Below are positions 50,603 to 59,570 of a stretch of 64,000 nt of DNA, piece after piece. The stretch lies in contig NZ_BLIV01000006.1 in assembly GCF_009811755.1 (NCBI RefSeq), forward strand, positions 186,001 to 250,000. The letters are read 5' to 3'. Within the stretch, counting starts at the first letter, position 1. The number at the start of each line of letters is the position of its first letter. A program made the translations under genes and the position numbers. Below the pieces are notes generated by a model that saw nothing but the letters and a program-made list of their open reading frames with translations, was not told where the DNA came from and made no database searches. Origin of the DNA: Roseobacter cerasinus (GTDB taxonomy: Bacteria > Pseudomonadota > Alphaproteobacteria > Rhodobacterales > Rhodobacteraceae).

Positions 50603-52219
50603 ATGGAGAGTTTTGCTGCCGATCTGGCGACCATGGTGCGCAGGCCGCTGGAGCCCGAACATGTGGCCGCCATGCGCCGCAAGGGTGTTGTGTCGCAGTT
50701 CAAGGCGGGTGAGTTCGTGCAGGAGCCGGGTGGGGCGTCTGCGGAGTTCCACTATGTTATGGACGGCGAGGTTGAGGCGGTCAGCCCGTCGAACATGGAA
50801 CGCATTGGCATCGCGACACTGGGGCCGGGCCAGTTCTTTGGTGATCTGCAGTTTCTCTCGGGCGGCGTGTCGCTGGCGGGTGCGCGCGCGGTGGTGGACA
50901 GCACAATGCTCTGCGTGCCGCGCGATGAGATGCTGCAACTGATGTCCGACATGCCGGAGATGAGCGATATCATTGTGACGGTCATGGCCGCACGGCGACG
51001 CCGGGCGGTCGAGCAGTCGGATTCGGCGCTGACGCTGATCGGATCAGAGATCAGCCGTGACATTCGTCATGTGGCGAGCTTTGCCGCGCGCAACCGCATT
51101 CCGTATCGTGAGATTGAAGTGACCTCGCCCGATGCGGTGGCCCTCGCTGAGCAATGCGGCATCGCCGAGGCACAGCCGGGCGTGATCTTTGGTCGTGAGC
51201 ACAAGATCGACCCGCCGACGCCGCGCGGCGTGGCGCAGGTGCTTGGACTTTACATGGACACCGATGGTGTCGAGAGCATTGACGTGCTGATTGTGGGCGG
51301 CGGGCCTGCGGGCGTGGCGGCGGGTGTCTATGCCGGAGCCGAAGGATTGAAGGCACTGGTGCTGGAGGACATGGCCGTCGGTGGTCAGGCGGGCACGTCG
51401 AGCCGGATCGAGAACTACATGGGCTTCCCCACAGGCATTTCGGGCGGCGATCTTGTAGGGCGCGGCGAGGTGCAGGCGATGAAGTTCGGCACCAAGTTCT
51501 CGGTGCCCCGGCGCGCGGCAACCCTGCGGCAGTGTGATGAGAAGTGGTTTCATGCGACGCTGGATGACGGCCAGGAGGTTAGTGCCAAGGCGTTGATCGT
51601 GGCCACGGGCGTGCAGTACCGCCGCTTGCCGCTGGAGGGGTTGGAGCGGCTGGAGGGTGCGGGTGTCTACTATGCCGCCACGGAGGTGGAGGCGCGCTGG
51701 TGCCGCGATGCGGAGGTGGCCGTGATCGGTGGCGGCAATTCGGCGGGGCAGGCGGCGATGTATCTGGCGCGCACCACGCGGCATGTGCATGTGCTGGTGC
51801 GCGGCGAGAGCCTGGCGTCGTCCATGTCTGATTACCTTTTGCAGCGGTTGACCACCCACCCGCGCATCACCGTGCACACGCGCACGGGGGTCCACGCCTT
51901 GCACGGGCGCGATACGCTGGAGCGCATCACCATCCGAGATCGCGCCTCGGGGCAGGACTGGGACCTGAAAACCTCAGCGCTTTTTGTCATGGTGGGGGCT
52001 GCGCCAAACACGGAGTGGCTGTCGGGGCTGATCAAGCTGGATGACCGGGGGTTTGTGCTGACGGGCGCGGAGGCGGGCGGCCGCTCGCAATATGAGACCT
52101 CCTGTCCCGGCGTCTTTGCGGTGGGAGACGTGCGTGCCGGATCGGTCAAGCGCGTGGCCTCCGCCGTTGGAGAGGGATCGGTCGTGATGTCGGAGGTCTG
52201 GGCGCATGTGAATGCATAA
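50603..52219 (+). CDS. cNMP-binding domain/thioredoxin-reductase-like flavoprotein fusion
   Basis: A 538-residue protein in three parts. Residues about 15-125 are a cyclic-nucleotide-binding (CRP-type) domain (FHYVMDGEVEAV, LGPGQFFGDLQFLSGGVSLA). Residues about 140-220 resemble a glutaredoxin-like domain without active Cys pair. Residues about 226-530 are a class II pyridine nucleotide-disulfide reductase fold with FAD motif VLIVGGGPAGVAAGVYAGAE, NAD(P)H motif VAVIGGGNSAGQAAMYL and GVFAVGDVRAGSVKRVASAV. The CxxC redox centre of thioredoxin reductase is missing (the site reads YYAATEVEARWC). GGGAG 9 bases before ATG 50603 supports the start. Confidence 0.88.
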   Translation: MESFAADLATMVRRPLEPEHVAAMRRKGVVSQFKAGEFVQEPGGASAEFHYVMDGEVEAVSPSNMERIGIATLGPGQFFGDLQFLSGGVSLAGARAVVDSTMLCVPRDEMLQLMSDMPEMSDIIVTVMAARRRRAVEQSDSALTLIGSEISRDIRHVASFAARNRIPYREIEVTSPDAVALAEQCGIAEAQPGVIFGREHKIDPPTPRGVAQVLGLYMDTDGVESIDVLIVGGGPAGVAAGVYAGAEGLKALVLEDMAVGGQAGTSSRIENYMGFPTGISGGDLVGRGEVQAMKFGTKFSVPRRAATLRQCDEKWFHATLDDGQEVSAKALIVATGVQYRRLPLEGLERLEGAGVYYAATEVEARWCRDAEVAVIGGGNSAGQAAMYLARTTRHVHVLVRGESLASSMSDYLLQRLTTHPRITVHTRTGVHALHGRDTLERITIRDRASGQDWDLKTSALFVMVGAAPNTEWLSGLIKLDDRGFVLTGAEAGGRSQYETSCPGVFAVGDVRAGSVKRVASAVGEGSVVMSEVWAHVNA

Positions 52220-52225
52220 GGGAGC

Positions 52226-52244
52226 GGCGGCCTGAAAGCCCGCC
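52226..52244. repeat. Dispersed repeat, copy 2 (left arm only)
   Basis: GGCGGCCTGAAAGCCCGCC is identical to the left arm of copy 3 at 56174, and is followed by the shared stretch ACCTGCCTGC. No right arm is present. It lies 7 bases after the stop of the flavoprotein fusion gene, upstream of ileS on the same strand. The rest of the spacer 52245-52454 holds no recognisable gene or riboswitch. Confidence 0.8.
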
Positions 52245-52454
52245 GAACCTGCCTGCCGCTTGGGCGCATGGCTTGGGACTTGTCGGCGCAGAGCCTGCTG
52301 CGTATAAGGCGCGTCATGGATGATCTTCGCCTGATCCTCATTCGAATTATATCCCCGGCGCTCTGAGACCATGAGACGCCGGGCCAAGGTGTTTGCGATG
52401 CGCGCACCGACCGCTTTTCCTGACTTGTGACATGATATCCGAAGGACGCCCGCA

Positions 52455-55421
52455 ATGTGCGCCGAGACCACCGACACCACTGAAAAACTTGACTATAAAT
52501 CCACGCTGAACCTGCCGAAGACGGAGTTCCCAATGCGCGCGGGCCTGCCCAAACGCGAGCCCGCCTGGCTGCAGCGCTGGGAGGAGATCGGGGTTTATGA
52601 CCGGCTGCGCGAGAAGGAAGGCCGCGAGAGCTTTGTGCTGCATGACGGGCCTCCTTATGCCAACGGCAACCTGCACATCGGCCACGCGCTGAACAAGACG
52701 ATCAAGGATATGATCGTGCGCAGCCATCAGATGATGGGCTTCGACAGCCGCTATGTGCCCGGCTGGGACTGTCACGGTTTGCCCATCGAATGGAAGATCG
52801 AGGAGCAGTACCGTCAGAAGGGCCGCAACAAGGACGAGGTGCCGATCAACGAGTTCCGGGCCGAGTGTCGGCAGTTTGCGGATCACTGGGTTGGCGTGCA
52901 GCGCGAAGAGTTCAAGCGGCTAGGGGTGACCGGCAATTGGGACAAGCCCTACCTGACCATGGATTTCCACGCGGAGCGGGTGATCGCCGAGGAGTTCATG
53001 AAGTTCCTTATGAACGGCACGCTCTATCAGGGCTCGAAGCCCGTGATGTGGTCGCCCGTTGAACAGACAGCACTTGCTGAAGCCGAGGTCGAGTATCACG
53101 ATAAGGAGAGCTTCACAATCTGGGTGAAGTTCAAGGCGATGATCAATGAAACCACGCCGCCGGTCGAGGGGGATGTGGGTCAGCTGCAGGCGCTGTCGGA
53201 CCTCGATGGGGCCTATGTGGTGATCTGGACCACGACGCCCTGGACCATGCCGTCGAATAAGGCCGTCGTCTATGGCTCGGACATTTCCTATGGGCTCTAC
53301 GAGATCACCGGGCGGCCGGAGGAGTGCTGGGCGCGCATCGGTGACCGTTACCTGCTGGCCGACAGCATGGCGGCGGATGTGCTGGGCCGCGCGCGTCTGG
53401 ATGAGACGATGTACCGCCGTCTGCGGGACGTGACAGCGGAGGAATTGAGCCACTTGCGTCTGCGTCACCCGCTCGCGAGTGCCGAAGGGTCCAATGGCGA
53501 GTGGGACGATATCCGCGATTTCCGGGCCGCCGAGTTCGTGACCGACACCGAGGGTACGGGCTTCGTGCATTGCGCACCCAGCCATGGGATGGAGGAGTAT
53601 GAGCTCTATCGCGATTTGGGTATGTTGCAGCAGGTCATCACCTACAATGTGACTGACGAGGGTATGTTCCGCGAAGATCTGCCCTTCTTTGGCGGCACCT
53701 ATATCCTGAACCGCAAGGGCAAGGAGGGGGATGCCAACACCGCCGTCATCAACAAGCTGGCTGAGGTCGGCGGGCTGCTCGCACGCGGCAAGATCAAGCA
53801 CAGTTATCCGCATTCCTGGCGCTCCAAGGCGCCGGTCATCTATCGCAACACGCCGCAGTGGTTTGCTGCCATCGACAAACCGGTGGGTGATGGGCAGGAC
53901 ATGCATGGCACCACGATCCGGGAACGCGCGCTGACCGAGATCGACAATGTGAACTGGACGCCCAAGTCCGGGCGTAATCGGCTGCATTCGATGATGCAGG
54001 CGCGTCCCGATTGGGTGCTGAGCCGCCAGCGCGCCTGGGGTGTGCCGCTGACGTGTTTTACGAAGAAGGGCACGCCGCCAACGGATGACGACTTCCTGCT
54101 GCGCAACGAAGAGGTGAACGCGCGGATCGTCGAGGCTTTCGAGGCCGAAGGCGCGGATGCCTGGTATGAGGAGGGTGCGAAGGAGCGTTTCCTTGGCAAT
54201 GTGGTCAACCCGAATGACTACGATCAGGTGATGGACATCCTGGACGTTTGGTTCGATAGCGGCTCGACCCATGCCTTCACTCTGCGTGACCGCGCGGATG
54301 GCACCGAGGACGGTATCGCAGATGTCTACATGGAAGGCACCGATCAGCACCGTGGCTGGTTCCATTCCTCGCTTCTGCAATCGGTCGGTACAACGGGGCG
54401 CGCGCCGTATCGCAACGTGGTGACACATGGCTTCACGCTGGATGCCAAGGGCATGAAGATGTCCAAATCCATCGGCAACACGATTGTGCCCGAGAAGATC
54501 GTGCAGCAATACGGCGCGGATATCCTGCGGCTCTGGGTGGCGCAGACGGATTATACGGCGGATCAGCGGATCGGCGATGAGATCCTGAAAGGTGTGGCCG
54601 ACAGCTATCGGCGTCTGCGCAATACCATGCGCTATATGCTGGGCTCGCTGAACGATTTCACGGAAGCCGACCGGATGGACCCAGGCCAGATGCCGGAGCT
54701 GGAGCGTTGGGTGCTGCACCGGTTGGCTGAACTGGATGCCGACGTGCGCGCACGTTATGCGCGGTTTGATTTTCAGGGCGTGTGGCAGGCGGTCTTCACC
54801 TTTGCCACGCTCGACCTCTCGGCGTTTTACTTCGATATCCGCAAGGATGCGCTCTACTGCGACGGTGATACGGTGGCGCGGCGCTCCGCGCGCAGCGTAT
54901 TGGACTTGCTCTTCCACCGGCTGACCACATGGCTGGCCCCGATCCTCGTGTTTACAATGGAAGAGGTCTGGTTGGAGCGCTTCCCTAAGGCCGGCAGCTC
55001 GGTGCACCTGCAGGATTTCCCGGAGACGCCTGAGGCGTGGCTCGCGCCGGACTTGGCGGAGAAATGGTCTGATGTCCGGGCGGTGCGCCGGGTCGTGACG
55101 GCGGCGCTGGAGGTGCAAAGGACCGAAAAAGTGATCGGGGCATCGCTGGAAGCGGCGCCCGTGGTGTATGTGGCGGACGACGCGCTGCGGGCTGCGCTTG
55201 CAGGGCTACCCTTTGAGGATCTGTGTATCACCTCGCAGATTGCGGTGAGCGGTGATGCGGCACCCGAAGGGGCTTTTGCTCTGCCTGAGGTGCCGGGTGT
55301 GGCAGTGGTCTTTGCTAAGGCGCAGGGTGAGAAGTGTGCGCGTTGCTGGAAGATTTTGCCAGATGTGGGCGCCCATAGCGTGCCGGGCGTCTGCGCCCGG
55401 TGCGATACGGCGATTGGCTGA
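52455..55421 (+). CDS. ileS: Isoleucyl-tRNA synthetase
   Basis: A 988-residue class I synthetase. HIGH motif in NGNLHIGHALNKTIKD, editing domain around VVIWTTTPWTMPSNKAVVYG (TWPW-type CP1), KMSKS in DAKGMKMSKSIGNTIV, anticodon-binding helices, and a C-terminal zinc finger CARCWKILPDVGAH...CARC. Length and zinc finger are typical of the bacterial type. Starts MCAETTDTTEKLDYKSTLNL. Its stop is followed at once by the DUF3253 remnant. Confidence 0.95.
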   Translation: MCAETTDTTEKLDYKSTLNLPKTEFPMRAGLPKREPAWLQRWEEIGVYDRLREKEGRESFVLHDGPPYANGNLHIGHALNKTIKDMIVRSHQMMGFDSRYVPGWDCHGLPIEWKIEEQYRQKGRNKDEVPINEFRAECRQFADHWVGVQREEFKRLGVTGNWDKPYLTMDFHAERVIAEEFMKFLMNGTLYQGSKPVMWSPVEQTALAEAEVEYHDKESFTIWVKFKAMINETTPPVEGDVGQLQALSDLDGAYVVIWTTTPWTMPSNKAVVYGSDISYGLYEITGRPEECWARIGDRYLLADSMAADVLGRARLDETMYRRLRDVTAEELSHLRLRHPLASAEGSNGEWDDIRDFRAAEFVTDTEGTGFVHCAPSHGMEEYELYRDLGMLQQVITYNVTDEGMFREDLPFFGGTYILNRKGKEGDANTAVINKLAEVGGLLARGKIKHSYPHSWRSKAPVIYRNTPQWFAAIDKPVGDGQDMHGTTIRERALTEIDNVNWTPKSGRNRLHSMMQARPDWVLSRQRAWGVPLTCFTKKGTPPTDDDFLLRNEEVNARIVEAFEAEGADAWYEEGAKERFLGNVVNPNDYDQVMDILDVWFDSGSTHAFTLRDRADGTEDGIADVYMEGTDQHRGWFHSSLLQSVGTTGRAPYRNVVTHGFTLDAKGMKMSKSIGNTIVPEKIVQQYGADILRLWVAQTDYTADQRIGDEILKGVADSYRRLRNTMRYMLGSLNDFTEADRMDPGQMPELERWVLHRLAELDADVRARYARFDFQGVWQAVFTFATLDLSAFYFDIRKDALYCDGDTVARRSARSVLDLLFHRLTTWLAPILVFTMEEVWLERFPKAGSSVHLQDFPETPEAWLAPDLAEKWSDVRAVRRVVTAALEVQRTEKVIGASLEAAPVVYVADDALRAALAGLPFEDLCITSQIAVSGDAAPEGAFALPEVPGVAVVFAKAQGEKCARCWKILPDVGAHSVPGVCARCDTAIG

Positions 55422-55660
55422 GCGCGAAGACATCGCGCAGGCCGTCCTCGCGTTTGCGCGCGCGCGGAGCGGGTAAAACGCTCTGCCCGCCCGAGGTGGC
55501 CCGTGACCTCGCACCCGCGGCCTGGCGTGCGTTGATGCCCGATGTGCGCGCCGTCGCTTCTGATCTGGCACATCAGGGGCAGGCTGTGATCACTCAAAAA
55601 GGCACGAGGGTCCGCGCGTTGACGGCCCGTGGCCCTATGAGGATCGGGCTGCCTGAACGT
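55414..55660 (+). pseudogene. DUF3253-family gene broken by a frameshift
   Basis: From a TTG overlapping the end of ileS the frame reads LAEREDIAQAVLAFARARSG and then stops (TAA at about 55474). In the next frame the sequence continues GAGKTLCPPEVARDLAPAAW, RALMPDVRAVASDLAHQGQA, and VITQKGTRVRALTARGPMRI, the remainder of a DUF3253 domain. The frame switch falls within a run of alternating C and G (about 55457-55468), a place where slippage or a sequencing error is likely. The DUF3253 domain is otherwise complete, so it is either a recent pseudogene or an error in the read. Confidence 0.75.
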
Positions 55661-55712
55661 GAGCAGCAGGTTCCGGGTTGCGGGTTGAGGTGCGTCGGGC
55701 CATCCTGCACGC

Positions 55713-56168
55713 ATGCCACGTCTCAGCATCGATACCCAGTTTGGTCGTCTTGTTCTCGTTGAAGAGGAGGGGGCGATCACAGCTCTGCGGTGGAACGGGA
55801 GTGATGCCGGTGCCCCAACGGTTCTGCTCAGGGAGGCTGCGCGGCAAGTGTCAGAGTATTGCGCGGGCACGCGCGAGCGCTTCGATCTGCCTTTGCACGT
55901 GCGGGGCTCCGCCTTCCAACAAGATGTCTGTACCGCAATGCGGGCGATTCCTTTTGGCGAGACGGTGACTTATGGTGATATTGCCCGCGATCTGGGGGCG
56001 ATGCCTCAGGCCGTTGGACAGGCTTGTGGTGGCAACCCGATCCCGATCATTGTCCCCTGCCACCGGGTGATGGGGGCAAAGGGGCTGACCGGGTTCTCCG
56101 GTGCCGGTGGTGTCGAGACCAAGGTGGCACTTTTGCGACATGAAGGGGCCGCAGGGTTGCTGATCTAG
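55713..56168 (+). CDS. ogt: Methylated-DNA-[protein]-cysteine S-methyltransferase
   Basis: A 151-residue DNA repair protein that transfers alkyl groups from O6-methylguanine to its own Cys. The active site is PIPIIVPCHRVMGAKG (PCHRV), preceded by the helix-turn-helix PFGETVTYGDIARDLGAMPQ. The N-terminal part is short, as in Ogt-type proteins without an AdaA domain. Ends in VALLRHEGA. Confidence 0.92.
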   Translation: MPRLSIDTQFGRLVLVEEEGAITALRWNGSDAGAPTVLLREAARQVSEYCAGTRERFDLPLHVRGSAFQQDVCTAMRAIPFGETVTYGDIARDLGAMPQAVGQACGGNPIPIIVPCHRVMGAKGLTGFSGAGGVETKVALLRHEGAAGLLI

Positions 56169-56173
56169 ACAAG

Positions 56174-56248
56174 GGCGGCCTGAAAGCCCGCCCCACCTGC
56201 CTGCAGCGGCGGGTGTGCCCGGCAGGTACGGCGGGCTTTCAGGCCGCC
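56174..56248. repeat. Dispersed inverted repeat, copy 3 (perfect)
   Basis: GGCGGCCTGAAAGCCCGCC at 56174-56192 is exactly inverted at 56230-56248, giving a 19-base perfect stem with a 37-base loop that contains the shared ACCTGCCTGC. It sits between the convergent ogt and pcs genes, the same placement as copy 1. Confidence 0.9.
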
Positions 56249-56253
56249 GCCGT

Positions 56254-56976
56254 CTACAGCCCGCCGTCGTTTCGGATGGGGAAGGCCTGCTGTGCCAAAC
56301 CGGCGAAGACCAGATAGATTGAGGTGACAACCAGCCCCCAATGCGCCCAGCTTTGCGGGTGAAAATCGACCCAGGCCGCCCATCCGGCAAAGAAAGTCCA
56401 GGCGAGGGCCATCGGCAAGGTCACCATACGCCAGCGTTCAGTGCGCACCGGGTGCACGAATTTCAGCGGTAGGAACATCGCAATGGCCAGCGCCGTGACA
56501 AGCGCAAGCGACACCCAGAAATTCGGCTGCAGTGCGAAGATCACCAGCACCAGCATGTTCCAGCACCCAGGGAATCCGGAGAAGGAATTGTCCTTTGTTT
56601 TCATTCGTGTGTCCGCGAAATAGAGCGCCGAGGCAAAGGTGATCACGATGATAGCAAACCAGCCGGTCCAGCCATCCATCAGTCCAGATTTAAAAAGCGC
56701 GAAGGCCGGGATGAACACGTAGGTGAGATAGTCGATGATCAGATCAAGCAGGACCCCGTCGAACTCCGGTGCATTGACCTTCACGTGATAGTGGCGCGCA
56801 AGCGGACCATCGATTCCATCGACAAAAAACGCCACGACAAGCCACAGGAACATCAGATCCCACTTCTCGTCGACCGCTGCGAGCATTGCCAGCATGGCAA
56901 ACACCGCGCCCGTGGCCGTGAACAAATGCACGCCAAGCGCGCGTAACCTCAGTGTCATGACCTGTTCATGCCGCAA
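56254..56976 (-). CDS. pcs: Phosphatidylcholine synthase
   Basis: A 240-residue membrane enzyme that condenses CDP-diacylglycerol with choline. The CDP-alcohol phosphotransferase motif is FVDGIDGPLARHYHVKVNAP with the following acidic pair FDGVLLDLIIDY. About seven hydrophobic helices. Pcs is typical of host-associated and marine alphaproteobacteria that take up choline. The first two ATG codons (56976 and 6 residues later) are both possible starts. Confidence 0.9.
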   Translation of the reverse strand: MRHEQVMTLRLRALGVHLFTATGAVFAMLAMLAAVDEKWDLMFLWLVVAFFVDGIDGPLARHYHVKVNAPEFDGVLLDLIIDYLTYVFIPAFALFKSGLMDGWTGWFAIIVITFASALYFADTRMKTKDNSFSGFPGCWNMLVLVIFALQPNFWVSLALVTALAIAMFLPLKFVHPVRTERWRMVTLPMALAWTFFAGWAAWVDFHPQSWAHWGLVVTSIYLVFAGLAQQAFPIRNDGGL

Positions 56977-57042
56977 GGTTCCTCAGGATGCAAAAAGAAA
57001 AACCGGGTCACTTTGCATCCGCCCTGCGACGGCCACACCTGG

Positions 57043-57963
57043 TCAGGCCTTGGGGTGCGCGCGATTGTAGACTTCCATCAATCGGCTGGTGTCGACCGCC
57101 GTATAGGCTTGCGTGGTGGAGAGAGACGCATGCCCCAGCAATTCCTGGATCGCCCGCAAGTCGCCGCCCGCATCGAGCAAATGTGTCGCAAAACTATGGC
57201 GCATCGCGTGCGGTGTGGCACTTGCTGGCAGACCCAGCTGCAGCCGTGCTGAGGCGATGGCTTTCTGAATGGCTCCGGGCGATAGCGCGCCGCCGCGCAC
57301 GCCGCGGAACAGCGGGCGATCTGGCTCCAACGAGTAGGGACACATCCGCAGATAGTCATCCACCGCGTCCCGCGCGATGGGCACAACCGGCACCACCCGC
57401 TCCTTGCCCCCTTTACCAACGATACGAAGGCTGGCGGGCAGCGGTGCGTCGACACCTGTCAGACCCAGCGCTTCGGAGATGCGCAGCCCGCAGCCCCAGA
57501 GCAGGGTCACGACCGCCACATCTCGGGCAGCAACCCAGGGCGTCTGCGTCTGGAACTCCAGCGTGTCGATAAGGGCACGCGCGGAGTCTTCGGCCAATGG
57601 GCGCGGCAGTTTCTTCTGGAACTTCGGCGCGCGTACAGAGAGGACTGCGGTCGGCTCAAAGCCTTCGCGTTCGGCCAGCCAGCGGTAGAAGACCTTAACC
57701 GCTGAGAGCTTGCGCGCCAGAGACCGGGCTGCCACGCCCTGGGCACGTGTTGCGGCCATCCAGGAGCGCATGTCCGTAACCGTAATGCGCGCCAGCGCGG
57801 CCAACCCCTGGCGCTCCCCCTTGTGTTCGGTGATGAAGGCGAGGAAATCGGCCACATCGCTCTGATAGGCGGTCAGGGTGTTCTGTGCCGCGCCCTTTAG
57901 TGCGCGCTGATGATCGAGCCAGAGGCTTAGCGCACTGGCGGCCGCTGGGCTGATCAGGCTCAT
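57043..57963 (-). CDS. xerC: Site-specific tyrosine recombinase XerC
   Basis: A 306-residue integrase. SAM-like N-terminal core-binding domain (ALSLWLDHQRALKGAAQNTL) and catalytic domain with Arg (CGLRISEALGL), Lys (VGKGGKERVVPV), HxxR (HAMRHSFATHLL), His (LLGHASLSTTQAYT) and the Tyr nucleophile in the latter. It resolves chromosome dimers with XerD at dif. Its GTGA-type overlap with the DUF484 gene and the DUF484 neighbour are the common arrangement for xerC. Confidence 0.92.
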   Translation of the reverse strand: MSLISPAAASALSLWLDHQRALKGAAQNTLTAYQSDVADFLAFITEHKGERQGLAALARITVTDMRSWMAATRAQGVAARSLARKLSAVKVFYRWLAEREGFEPTAVLSVRAPKFQKKLPRPLAEDSARALIDTLEFQTQTPWVAARDVAVVTLLWGCGLRISEALGLTGVDAPLPASLRIVGKGGKERVVPVVPIARDAVDDYLRMCPYSLEPDRPLFRGVRGGALSPGAIQKAIASARLQLGLPASATPHAMRHSFATHLLDAGGDLRAIQELLGHASLSTTQAYTAVDTSRLMEVYNRAHPKA

Positions 57964-58643
57964 GGGAGCAAGCGGCGCAGCACCCGTTCCACAACACCGC
58001 CAAGAAACGCCAACAGATCCGTGCCCTGCTGAGGCCCGAACATCTGCCCATCCTTGGATCCCAGCAACAGCAGCCCCGGCATGCCGAGATCAAGCACCAG
58101 ACAAGCCTCTGACGCAATGCTGGTCTGGCCATAGATTTCAGCCGCCCCGATCCCTGGCGGCCGCAGGGTGACCTCGCGGCTTGGTCCCGGCTGCGTTTGT
58201 CCCAAATAGGCCGCCACAAAGCCCTGTGGCGCCAGCGCCAGATGATCGTTCTGGAGTGCCACAGGTGCGTTGTCAGCGGTCTCAAGAACCAGCCTGACCG
58301 CATCCACCCTCAGAATGTCTGCCACCGGTCCGCCGAGATCGTCGAGGACTGTGTCGAGGTCGGCGGGATCCAGCAACCGCAGGATGGCGCGGTGGATTTG
58401 CTGGGTGCCTGCGACGTTTTCATAGGCTGCGGCGATCACCGACCGATGCGTGTCTTCCAACTGGTCCAGCCGGGTTTCCATCCGATCCATCGCAATGCCG
58501 CGCAGGTCGACGACATTGCTGCCCATGGCCCGCTCATTGGCGGCAACCAGAGCGTTCATGACATCCGGGTCATTCAGGATCACATTGGGCTGTGACAGGA
58601 TCGCTGCGCGCACCGCGTCGCTGATTTTAGGCTCACTGCTCAT
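57960..58643 (-). CDS. DUF484-family protein
   Basis: A 227-residue GAF-like protein of the DUF484 family, which is frequently encoded next to xerC. It starts MSSEPKISDAVRAAILSQPN with AGAGA upstream; an earlier in-frame start at 58685 is less likely. Middle segment LRGIAMDRMETRLDQLEDTH is a helical linker; the C-terminal half looks like a sensor fold (EACLVLDLGMPGLLLLGSKD). Overlaps xerC by 4 bases. Function not known. Confidence 0.85.
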   Translation of the reverse strand: MSSEPKISDAVRAAILSQPNVILNDPDVMNALVAANERAMGSNVVDLRGIAMDRMETRLDQLEDTHRSVIAAAYENVAGTQQIHRAILRLLDPADLDTVLDDLGGPVADILRVDAVRLVLETADNAPVALQNDHLALAPQGFVAAYLGQTQPGPSREVTLRPPGIGAAEIYGQTSIASEACLVLDLGMPGLLLLGSKDGQMFGPQQGTDLLAFLGGVVERVLRRLLP

Positions 58644-58798
58644 GATTTTCTCTTTTTTGGTTTTCTCCAAGATACCACGCGGCACCTTGAATATCTGCGA
58701 GAAAATCGGTGGCGTGCCGGATCACCGGCGAGGTGTTGCCAATGGGTGCCAGCGCCGGGGGCGCGACGCTGGACCATGTGTCTCAACCGGGGGGGGTG

Positions 58799-59452
58799 TC
58801 AGAGGATCTTTTGGCCCGTCTTGGCCCAATCCGCCATGAACTGCTCAAGCCCCTTGTCCGTGAGCGGGTGCGCCGCCAGCTTCTTGATCACTTCCGGGGG
58901 GGCGGTGATGACATCTGCGCCGATCAGGGCGGAGTCCTGCACATGGTTTACGGAGCGGATGGAGGCGGCCAGGATCTCCGTCTCGAACCCGAAGTTGTCA
59001 TAGATCGTGCGGATGTCCTGGATCAGGTCCATCCCATCGATGTGGATGTCATCCAGCCGCCCGATGAAGGGGCTGATGAAGCTGGCGCCCGCCTTTGCGG
59101 CCAACAGCGCCTGATTGGCCGAGAAACACAAGGTCACATTGACCATCTTGCCTTCGCCCGACAGGACTTTGCAGGCCTTCAGACCGTCCCATGTCAGCGG
59201 CAGCTTCACGGTGATGTTTGGCGCGATCTCAGCCAGCTTGCGGCCTTCGGCGATCATCGCTTCGGCTTCCAGTGCGACCACTTCTGCACTGACAGGGCCG
59301 CTGACGATGCCGCAGATTTCCTTGGTGACCTCCAGAATATCACGGCCGGATTTCAGGATCAGCGAAGGGTTGGTGGTCACCCCATCGACCATCCCCAGGT
59401 CGTTGAGGTCCGAGATCGCTTGCGTATCGGCGGTGTCGACAAAGAATTTCAT
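58799..59452 (-). CDS. fsa: Fructose-6-phosphate aldolase/transaldolase-like protein (FSA/TalC family)
   Basis: A 217-residue TIM-barrel class I aldolase. Motifs: [31 protein letters not shown], the Schiff-base Lys region [20 protein letters not shown], and [12 protein letters not shown]. Length is of the small FSA/TalC class rather than full transaldolase. Some members act as transaldolases in the pentose phosphate pathway, so either activity is possible. Confidence 0.88.
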   Translation of the reverse strand: MKFFVDTADTQAISDLNDLGMVDGVTTNPSLILKSGRDILEVTKEICGIVSGPVSAEVVALEAEAMIAEGRKLAEIAPNITVKLPLTWDGLKACKVLSGEGKMVNVTLCFSANQALLAAKAGASFISPFIGRLDDIHIDGMDLIQDIRTIYDNFGFETEILAASIRSVNHVQDSALIGADVITAPPEVIKKLAAHPLTDKGLEQFMADWAKTGQKIL

Positions 59453-59570
59453 CGGTCGGCTCCTTTCAGCAGGTATGTGAACGCTAACATCTTTCCGTCT
59501 TGCGCTTGGCTTTACCGCATGATCTGCGATGCTGAAACCCTCAAGCGCCAGTTTTTAAGGGACCGTCGCC

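Noticed and set aside
52920-55118. Open frame of over 700 codons antisense to ileS
   Set aside because: Mirror of the ileS codon pattern; rich in His/Arg/Pro with no recognisable domain.
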